Below are positions 1-6,216 of a DNA stretch of 64,000 bases, in pieces. The translations under genes were made by a program, and so were the position numbers. The stretch is from Streptomyces achromogenes (GTDB taxonomy: Bacteria > Actinomycetota > Actinomycetes > Streptomycetales > Streptomycetaceae), in NCBI RefSeq assembly GCF_030816715.1, contig NZ_JAUSYH010000001.1, positions 8,308,001-8,372,000 on the forward strand, given 5' to 3'. Position 1 is the stretch's first letter; each line of letters opens with the position of its first letter. The notes beneath the pieces were generated by a model. The model saw only the letters and a program-made list of their open reading frames with translations, was not told the DNA's origin and searched no databases.

Positions 1-75
1 GCCGTCCAGGAGAAGCCGTCGCCGGGCGCCCTGCCGGAAGCGGTGACCGCGGCGGTGGCCGAAGTCAGGTCGTAG
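1..75 (+). CDS. C-terminal end of an unknown protein (partial)
   Basis: An open frame enters from the left edge and ends at TAG 73-75, giving 24 residues that finish AVAEVRS. It runs in the same direction as the next gene. The fragment is too short to assign to a family. Confidence 0.5.
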   Translation, partial: AVQEKPSPGALPEAVTAAVAEVRS

Positions 76-163
76 GGGAGGGGTGCGCTCGCCGAGGCGC
101 TGCGGCCGTCGCCGTGGTGGTCGCCGCGGCCGGTTCCACTGTCCGGAACGTTCTCGGGTAGAA

Positions 164-778
164 ATGGCTGACATGCGCGTCGACCATGATCCCGAAGCCC
201 TGGGCGCGGGCGCCTTCTACCGGCTGCTCACCGCCGTCGTCGTACCCCGGCCGATCGCCTGGGTGTCGACCCTCGCGGCGGACGGCACCGCCAACCTCGC
301 CCCGCACTCGTTCTTCACGGTGGCCTGCACCGACCCGCCGATCGTCCAGTTCACGTCCGTCGGACGGAAGGACTCGCTGCGCAACGTCGAGGCCACCGGC
401 GAGTTCGTCGTCAATTTCGCACCCGAGAAGCTCCTCGGGCAGATCAACGCCACCGCCACCGACTTCCCCGCGCACGAGGGCGAGTTCGACGCGGTCGGTA
501 TCGAGCAGGAGGCCTCCCTGCGCGTGCGGCCGCCCCGCGTGGCGGACTCGCCCGTGGCCCTGGAGTGCCGCCTGCACTCCACCGTCGTCGTCGGCGACTG
601 CACGCTGGTCCTCGGGGAGGTCGTGCACGCCGCCGTACACGAGGGCGTCGTCGTCGACGGCCGCCCCGACATCCGCCGGCTGCGGCCCCTCTCGAGGCTG
701 GGCGGCAACGAGTGGGGAACGGTCGGCGAAATCCACGACCTGGCGCGCATCGCCTACCGCGACCGGCCGCCGTCCTGA
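164..778 (+). CDS. Flavin reductase-like FMN-binding split-barrel protein
   Basis: A 204-aa protein of the flavin reductase-like (DIM6/NTAB, FMN-binding split-barrel) family. Family features visible are the N-terminal RPIAWVSTLAADG segment (about residues 30-42), NLAPHSFFTVACTDPP after it, and GEFVVNF near residue 80. Members bind FMN and usually reduce free flavin with NAD(P)H or act on small aromatic substrates; the substrate here cannot be read. The open frame extends upstream to 83, but that part is Arg-rich and unlike the family, so the ATG at 164 (MADMRVDHDP) is preferred. It is a soluble cytoplasmic protein and is probably monocistronic. Confidence 0.8.
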   Translation: MADMRVDHDPEALGAGAFYRLLTAVVVPRPIAWVSTLAADGTANLAPHSFFTVACTDPPIVQFTSVGRKDSLRNVEATGEFVVNFAPEKLLGQINATATDFPAHEGEFDAVGIEQEASLRVRPPRVADSPVALECRLHSTVVVGDCTLVLGEVVHAAVHEGVVVDGRPDIRRLRPLSRLGGNEWGTVGEIHDLARIAYRDRPPS

Positions 779-802
779 CCGGTACGCCCCTATGATCGCC
801 GC

Positions 803-1159
803 ATGACGAGACGGGTGACGAAGGGCCGCGGGGCCGACGGCTCCTGGTGTTCGCTGTGGTCGAGGAACTCGGCGTTGTCGATCGGCTCCGTCAACTCCTT
901 CCTCTCCGTCGGCTCGGTGGGCAGTTCCCTGTCCGTCGCCTCTGTCGGCGGTTTCCTGTCCGTGGGGTCCGTAGGCTCCGCCCTGTCCGTCGTCTCCGTC
1001 GGCTCCTGGCTCAGTGCGGGCTCGGTGCTGAGCGCCCGTTCCACCGGTGCGGTGCTCGCCCGCGGTTCGCGCGGGACGGTGGCCGCGGCGGCGACGGTCG
1101 CCGGGCTGACGCTCGTGGCCTGCACGTGGAAGTACGGCCGCAGCCGCCCCGTTTCCTGA
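803..1159 (+). CDS. Small nonapeptide-repeat protein with C-terminal hydrophobic segment
   Basis: A 118-aa protein of unknown function. From about residue 24 it contains eight consecutive nine-residue units of the form L-S-x-G-S-V-x-S-x (LSIGSVNSF, LSVGSVGSS, LSVASVGGF, LSVGSVGSA, LSVVSVGSW, LSAGSVLSA, then two decayed units). A hydrophobic stretch (TVAAAATVAGLTLVACTW) follows, then a basic tail ending RPVS. The strict alternation of Ser/Gly with Leu/Val suggests a stacked beta or solenoid structure, and the C-terminal helix suggests membrane association; both are inference. At the DNA level this is a 27-bp imperfect repeat. Similar SIGS-type repeat proteins occur in streptomycetes without an assigned role. 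It lies 24 bp after the flavin reductase gene and could be co-transcribed. Confidence 0.65.
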   Translation: MTRRVTKGRGADGSWCSLWSRNSALSIGSVNSFLSVGSVGSSLSVASVGGFLSVGSVGSALSVVSVGSWLSAGSVLSARSTGAVLARGSRGTVAAAATVAGLTLVACTWKYGRSRPVS

Positions 1160-1386
1160 GCCGGCCGATGGCCGGCGGTTCCCTCGCGATCCGTGCGACG
1201 CGCCACGCGTGCGGGGACAGCCTGCGGGCGGCCCGGAAGCCCCGGCTGAAGCCCGGATGGGGAAGCCCGGATGGGCGAAGCCCCGGTGCCGGGATTCCCG
1301 AGGTTCCCGTCGACGCGGCCGTGACGTCGGCGTGCCCCTGTCCTCACCGCGAGGACCCCGAGGACCCCGAAATGTGATCACGACGT

Positions 1387-1473
1387 CCCGGTCCTCCCGG
1401 TCCTCCCGGTCCTCCCGGTCCTCCCGGTCCTCCCGGTCCTCCCGGTCCTCCCGGTCCTCCCGGTCCTCCCGGT
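1387..1473. repeat. 9-bp tandem repeat, about 9.7 copies
   Basis: Nine exact head-to-tail copies of CCCGGTCCT start at 1387 and recur every 9 bp to 1467, followed by a partial copy at 1468-1473. All nine copies are identical, which suggests recent slippage expansion. The array lies 75 bp upstream of the PafBC-like promoter of the SWIM operon. Confidence 0.95.
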
Positions 1474-1547
1474 TGAGCCGGGCGTCCCGGACGGGCCGGG
1501 TCGCCCGGAGCCGGTCCGCGCCGGCCGGCATCCGGTCGCGCAGGGCG

Positions 1548-1570
1548 TTGTCAGTGGCCGCCGCTAAGTT
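1548..1570 (+). promoter_or_regulatory. PafBC-type DNA-damage promoter, perfect consensus
   Basis: TTGTCAGTG (1548-1556), eight bases, then TAAGTT (1565-1570). This fits TTGTCRGTG-N8-TANNNT, the RecA-independent DNA-damage promoter known from mycobacteria and driven by PafBC. Transcription would start near 1577, about 80 bases before the SWIM gene. Three related sites occur elsewhere in this window. Confidence 0.75.
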
Positions 1571-1657
1571 CGTGGGTGTCGCACCGCTCGGGTGCGACGG
1601 CCCCCCTTGTGCTGCGCCGAGTCGGCGTGTGCAGCCGCGTGCCGCAAAGGAGATGGT

Positions 1658-3604
1658 GTGTTCTCGGACCGGGAGAACTGGGAGAGGGCGAGCACGGCCC
1701 GGGTGGTGCCGCCCGCCCGGCCGCGCAAACTCGCCAAGGTCCCCTTCGTCGAACTGGCCGACGGACGCCTTCAGGGCGTCGTCTCCAGCGGCTCGGACAT
1801 CGAGCGGGTGTACGTCTCGTCGGTCGCCGCCGGCACCTACGCCTTCGCGTGCAGCACCAACAACAACCGCCCCTGCGGCGGCGCGCGCGGCTCGTTCTGC
1901 CACCACATCCGTGCCCTGATCACCGAGGCCGTGCTGCAGTACGGCGTCGACCGCGTCGCCCGCTACCTGCGCGTGGAGCCCGCCGGCCCGGAGGCCGAAG
2001 CCGGCGCCCTCACCGTCGCGATGACCGGCGCCCGCCCGCCCCAGGCGGACGGCAAGGCGACGGCCGCCGCCGTCTTCAGCCGGTTCCTGCGCCACCTGGC
2101 CTATCTCGAACTCGCCCCGGTCACCGTGCCGCTGCCGGAACTGCAGTGGTTCCCGCCGACCCGCGCGCAGGCCGCCCCGGCAGCGACCGGGCACGGGCCC
2201 GACGCCGCGCAGGAGGCCCGAACCGGCCGTACCGCCGCACCCGTCGAGGGACTCGACGAGGCGCTGGCCGCGGTCGACGCCTTCGACCACACGCTCGCCG
2301 CCGGTCTGCTGCGCCCCCGCCCGGACCGGGTCGGCGGACTCGGCGCCCTCGCCCGCGCGGTCGCCGGCAGCCCGCTGGCCGCCCGCGTGGCGGAGGCGGC
2401 CGAGAAGGCCGCGGCGGGCTCCGCGAGCGAGGACCACCTCGTCGCCCTCGCGGCCGCCCGCACCGCCCTGCTCGGCTCCGTGCACGACGCCCTCGTCGTG
2501 AGCGCCGACGAGCTGAGCGGCCGCTTGCGCGAGGAGCCGACGCCCGTGGCCGCCGGCCCGCGCACGACGGTGAACCTGCTGGCGGCGGCGCGCACCTGGC
2601 TCGCGGACCTGGCCCGCACCGGCTGGCAGGGCATAGACCACGAACTGGCCGGCGGAGCCGCCCCGATCGTCTCGGCCATGCTGCCGGAACCCGGACTGCG
2701 CCGGTCGGCCACGCTGCTCGACGGATTCGCCGCCGAACTCGCCGCCTCCTGCCCCGGCGCCGCCCTGGCGCACGTCCCGGAGCGCCGCTGGGCCGACCTG
2801 TGGTCCCGCGCCCTGCTGCTGACCGTCCCCGGCGCGGCCGACACCCCCGTGTCCGGCACCGCCACCGGGCGGCTCCTGCCGCTCGGCGTCGACCTCCAGG
2901 AACACGCCACCGCCGCACAGGCCCAGGTCCACGCGGTCCTCGAACCGGCCGACGGCAGCGCGCCGCGGCTGGTCCGCGCGAGCGTCTCGGCGCCGAAGCC
3001 GGACACCGTCGTCGCGGCCGGCGTCTGGCAGCTGCTGCGGCCGCACCTCTCGCTGCTCACCGCCCTCGGCGAAGGCCGGTCGATGGAACTCGACGCCATG
3101 CCTCTCACCGAAGAGGGCGACCTCCTCTGGGACGACGCCCTGGCCCGTCCGGGCGACCCCGCCGACGCCCTCGCCACCGCGCGGGTCGTCCTGCCGACCG
3201 CCCTCGCGCCGCTCACCGCACCTCTGAACCGCCATCCCGCGCGCATCGCCGAGCCGGTGTTCCTGGAGGGCTACGACCGGCGGCAGGAGGGCGACGTCCT
3301 CACCTTCACCGTGGCCGGCCGCGACCTTCCCGTCGACACCGACCGCATTCCGGCCGCGGGACCGCTCACCCCCGAGGCCGTCGCCGGCTCCCGCGCCTGC
3401 GTGGGCCTGCTCCGCTGGGACGACGGGGGCCTGCGTCTTCAGCCGCTGGCCGTCGAGACCACCGTGCGCAGGAAGGCCGTCGCCCTGCACGCGGGCGCGT
3501 GGGCCGGCGGCACGGCCGACAAGGCCGGCGCTCGGGCCGAGAAGGCCGCCACCGACGCCGTGACCGTCCTGCGCGAACGGGCGGGAAGGCTGCTGCGGAA
3601 ATGA
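1658..3604 (+). CDS. SWIM zinc-finger family protein, first gene of a four-gene operon
   Basis: A 648-aa protein. Near the N-terminus the Cys/His cluster CSTNNNRPCGG...FCHHI (about residues 65-84) resembles a SWIM zinc finger, a fold that binds nucleic acid or protein. The rest is Ala-rich and probably alpha-helical, with no recognised catalytic motif. The start is the GTG at 1658: AAAGGAG at 1646-1652 sits 5 bases upstream, and the longer frame from 1592 is Cys-rich and non-conserved in appearance. The stop overlaps the next gene's start in an ATGA junction. SWIM proteins with this partner set (vWA, MoxR ATPase, DUF5682) form a recurring actinobacterial neighbourhood of unknown function. A perfect PafBC-like promoter lies upstream. 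Confidence 0.85.
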   Translation: MFSDRENWERASTARVVPPARPRKLAKVPFVELADGRLQGVVSSGSDIERVYVSSVAAGTYAFACSTNNNRPCGGARGSFCHHIRALITEAVLQYGVDRVARYLRVEPAGPEAEAGALTVAMTGARPPQADGKATAAAVFSRFLRHLAYLELAPVTVPLPELQWFPPTRAQAAPAATGHGPDAAQEARTGRTAAPVEGLDEALAAVDAFDHTLAAGLLRPRPDRVGGLGALARAVAGSPLAARVAEAAEKAAAGSASEDHLVALAAARTALLGSVHDALVVSADELSGRLREEPTPVAAGPRTTVNLLAAARTWLADLARTGWQGIDHELAGGAAPIVSAMLPEPGLRRSATLLDGFAAELAASCPGAALAHVPERRWADLWSRALLLTVPGAADTPVSGTATGRLLPLGVDLQEHATAAQAQVHAVLEPADGSAPRLVRASVSAPKPDTVVAAGVWQLLRPHLSLLTALGEGRSMELDAMPLTEEGDLLWDDALARPGDPADALATARVVLPTALAPLTAPLNRHPARIAEPVFLEGYDRRQEGDVLTFTVAGRDLPVDTDRIPAAGPLTPEAVAGSRACVGLLRWDDGGLRLQPLAVETTVRRKAVALHAGAWAGGTADKAGARAEKAATDAVTVLRERAGRLLRK

Positions 3605-5061
3605 GCGACGACATGCTGGAACCGGTCCCCGCGACGACTGCGGACCCCGAGAGCCCCGAGGTTTCCCCGATCCCCGACGACAACCGCCGGCAGGTGCTCT
3701 ACTGGCGGCTGCTGGCCCGGCTCTTCGACTCCGAGGAGCAGATCGCCCTGGAGTCCGCGAGTCTCGCCGTCGTCGAGGACAGCGGCCTGCCGGCCGCCCT
3801 GCTGGACCCGCGGTCCTCCGTGGACTCCCTCGTCCAGCGTCACCCGGAACTCGCGGCGGAATTCGACGGGTTGATGGTCCCCGAAGCCGAAGCCGAAGCC
3901 GAAGCCGAAGCCGAAGCCGAGGTCGGGGCCGAAGCCGGAGACCGAGACGGAGACGGCGGTGACGACGGACGCGACCGTGCCGACGAGGTGCGGCGGGCCG
4001 CGCTCGTGTCCAAGGTGCTGCTGAACGTCTTCGCGACGGGCGCCGGAGCCGTCAGCGCCGAGCAGCTGTCACGCTGGCAGAGTGACGCCGGCTGGCTGGA
4101 GCGCGCCCTCGGATGCCGCCCGGGCGAGCTGCGCGGAGGCCGGGGCCCCGCCGCCGGCGGCCTCGTCCCCGGCATCGGTGCGGAACTGGCCGACGTGGAA
4201 GCAGACCTGGTGCAGCGCATGCATCTGCGCGAAGTGCTCGCCGACCCCGTCCTGGCAGCGCGGCTCACCCCGAGCATGTCGCTCATCGAGCAACTGCTCC
4301 GCGACAAGAACAACCTCTCCGGCGTCGCTCTGGCCAACGCCAAGGCGCTCATCCGCTGTTTCGTCGACGAGGTCGCCGACGTGCTGCGCACCCAGGTGGA
4401 GAAGTCCACGGCCGGCGCGATCGACCGCTCGGTGCCGCCCAAGCGCGTGTACCGCAACCTCGACCTCGACCGGACCGTCTGGAAGAACCTCACCAACTAC
4501 AGCCCCGAAGAGGAACGCCTCTACGTCGACCGCCTCTACTACCGGCACACCGCCCGCAGAACGACACCGCAGCGGCTCGTCGTCGTCGTGGACCAGTCGG
4601 GCTCGATGCTCGACTCCATGGTCAACTGCACCATCCTGGCGTCGATCTTCGCCGGGCTGCCCAGGGTCGAGGTGCACCTGATCGCGTACGACACCCGCGC
4701 GATCGACCTCACCCCCTGGGTCCGTGAGCCGTTCGAGGTGCTGCTGCGCACCAAGCTCGGCGGCGGGAACGACGGCCCGGTCGCCATGGCCATGGCCCGT
4801 CCGAAGATCGCCGAGCCCAAGAACACCGTCATGGTGTGGATCTCGGACTTCTACGAGTTCGACCGCTCCCAGCCCCTGTTCGAGGGCATCGAGGAAGTCC
4901 ACCGCTCCGGCGTCAAGTTCATCCCCGTCGGCTCGGTCACCAGCTTCGGCCGGCAAGAGGTCAACCCCTGGTTCCGGGAGCGGTTCAAGGCGCTCGGCAC
5001 ACCCGTGATCTCCGGCCGCATCGACAAGCTCGTCCACGAGCTCAAGACGTTCCTCACCTGA
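3601..5061 (+). CDS. vWA domain protein, second gene of the operon
   Basis: A 486-aa protein. The C-terminal von Willebrand A domain begins near residue 320 (RLVVVVDQSGSM), with the MIDAS motif DQSGS and a later metal-ligand candidate in WISDFYEF. The N-terminal half is acidic and holds a (Glu-Ala) run from six GAAGCC copies at 3883-3918. MoxR-type ATPases commonly pair with vWA proteins as chaperone-like remodelling machines, with the vWA protein acting as adaptor through its Mg2+ site. The ATG overlaps the SWIM stop as ATGA, so translation is probably coupled. The MoxR gene follows after 30 bp. No signal peptide or membrane segment is visible, so it is probably cytoplasmic. Confidence 0.88.
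   Translation: MSDDMLEPVPATTADPESPEVSPIPDDNRRQVLYWRLLARLFDSEEQIALESASLAVVEDSGLPAALLDPRSSVDSLVQRHPELAAEFDGLMVPEAEAEAEAEAEAEVGAEAGDRDGDGGDDGRDRADEVRRAALVSKVLLNVFATGAGAVSAEQLSRWQSDAGWLERALGCRPGELRGGRGPAAGGLVPGIGAELADVEADLVQRMHLREVLADPVLAARLTPSMSLIEQLLRDKNNLSGVALANAKALIRCFVDEVADVLRTQVEKSTAGAIDRSVPPKRVYRNLDLDRTVWKNLTNYSPEEERLYVDRLYYRHTARRTTPQRLVVVVDQSGSMLDSMVNCTILASIFAGLPRVEVHLIAYDTRAIDLTPWVREPFEVLLRTKLGGGNDGPVAMAMARPKIAEPKNTVMVWISDFYEFDRSQPLFEGIEEVHRSGVKFIPVGSVTSFGRQEVNPWFRERFKALGTPVISGRIDKLVHELKTFLT
3883..3918 (+). repeat. Six GAAGCC copies inside the vWA gene
   Basis: An in-frame 6-bp tandem repeat that encodes alternating Glu-Ala in a linker of the vWA protein. Copy changes would keep the reading frame, so this linker can vary in length. 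Confidence 0.9.
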
Positions 5062-5091
5062 CCCGCCCCCTTCGTTCCGAAAGGCCTGACG

Positions 5092-6216
5092 ATGACCGAC
5101 CTGCTGCGCGCCCCCGCCGAACTCAAGTACGCCGAGGAACTCGACTGGCTGGAGTCGATCGACGACAACCCCAAGCCGTTCTCCTGGCGGCTCTCGCCGA
5201 AGATGGTCCGGCTGTTCGTCCTCGGCTCCGAGCGCGCCGACGGCCTCGACCGGGAGATCGCCCAGAAGTGGTTCGGCGACCGCAGCTTCGTCGAGCGCTC
5301 CATCGTCACCCTCGCCTCCGACCGCGGCCTGCTCCTCATCGGCGACCCGGGCACCGGGAAGAGCTGGCTGGCCGAGCTGCTGTCGGCCGCGATCTCCCGC
5401 AACTCCACCCTGGTCGTGCAGGGCACCGCGGGCACCACCGAGGACCACATCAAGTACTCGTGGAACGTCTCCATGGTCATCGCCAAGGGTCAGTCGAGGG
5501 AGTCGATGATCCCCTCGCCGATCATGACCGCCATGGAGACCGGCGCGATCGGCCGCTTCGAAGAGCTCACCCGCTCCACCAGCGACGTCCAGGACGCGCT
5601 GATCTCGATCCTCTCCGAGAAGTACATCTCCGTCCCGGAGCTGGGCAGCGACCGGGACAGCGACAACATCGTGTTCGCCAAGCCCGGCTTCTCCGTCATC
5701 GCCACCGCCAACAGCCGCGACCGCGGCGTCAACGACCTGTCCTCGGCGCTCAAGCGCCGCTTCAACTTCGTCCGCATCCCCGTCGTCACCAACAAGAAGA
5801 GCGAGGCGGAGATCGTCCGCTTCCGCACCGAGGAGCTGCTGCGCCGCCACCGCATCGAGCTGGACGTCCCGCCGACCCTGCTCGACGTGCTGCTGCAGAG
5901 CTTCGCCGACCTGCGCGCCTCCTCGGCCGCCGCCGGCAGCGACGACGAGAAGCTGGAGTCCGCCCTGTCCACCGCCGAACAGATCGGCGTCCTCGAGGAC
6001 GCCGTCCTGCACAGCAACTTCTTCGGCGAGCGCGCCCTCACCGCCCGCACCCTCGCCTCCTCCCTCGTCGGTTCGCTGGCCCGGCGCGCGCCCGAGGACC
6101 TCGCCATCCTCAACAAGTACCTGCATGGCGTCGTCGAACCGCGCAGCAAGGAGCAGGGCGGCTCCTGGCCCGAGTTCCTCGAGGGCGGCCGCGACGCCAT
6201 CGCGACCCTGTCATGA
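5092..6216 (+). CDS. MoxR-type AAA+ ATPase, third gene of the operon
   Basis: A 374-aa AAA+ ATPase. Walker A is GDPGTGKS (about residues 84-91). The Walker B position reads GAIGRFEEL rather than the usual DE pair preceded by four hydrophobic residues. Sensor 1 is VIATANSRDRG, and the candidate arginine finger is in ALKRRFNFVRIP. MoxR proteins form hexamers that remodel or load partner proteins, usually with a vWA protein; that partner is encoded immediately upstream. GAAAGG near 5079 serves as ribosome binding site for the ATG at 5092. The stop overlaps the start of the DUF5682 gene as ATGA, so all four genes look like one transcript. It acts in the cytoplasm. Confidence 0.88.
   Translation: MTDLLRAPAELKYAEELDWLESIDDNPKPFSWRLSPKMVRLFVLGSERADGLDREIAQKWFGDRSFVERSIVTLASDRGLLLIGDPGTGKSWLAELLSAAISRNSTLVVQGTAGTTEDHIKYSWNVSMVIAKGQSRESMIPSPIMTAMETGAIGRFEELTRSTSDVQDALISILSEKYISVPELGSDRDSDNIVFAKPGFSVIATANSRDRGVNDLSSALKRRFNFVRIPVVTNKKSEAEIVRFRTEELLRRHRIELDVPPTLLDVLLQSFADLRASSAAAGSDDEKLESALSTAEQIGVLEDAVLHSNFFGERALTARTLASSLVGSLARRAPEDLAILNKYLHGVVEPRSKEQGGSWPEFLEGGRDAIATLS

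Larger units (their letters stand above)
1160..1657. other. Intergenic region with tandem repeat and promoter
   Basis: About 500 bp without a convincing gene. It holds a 9-bp tandem array (1387-1473), a PafBC-like promoter (1548-1570) and the leader of the SWIM operon. Frames across it translate to low-complexity RSS or RED repeats and are not credible proteins. Confidence 0.6.

Noticed and set aside
1387..1473. The tandem array as a CRISPR
   Set aside because: The 9-bp units are contiguous with no spacers and no cas genes are nearby.
65..3490. A 1141-aa minus-strand open frame with Arg-Glu-Asp repeats
   Set aside because: It is antisense to the flavin reductase and SWIM genes, crosses the 9-bp array, and has only low-complexity composition typical of GC-rich shadow frames.
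4836..6212. A plus-strand open frame running from inside the vWA gene into DUF5682
   Set aside because: Only the part from 6213 has family features; upstream it is a shadow of the vWA and MoxR genes.
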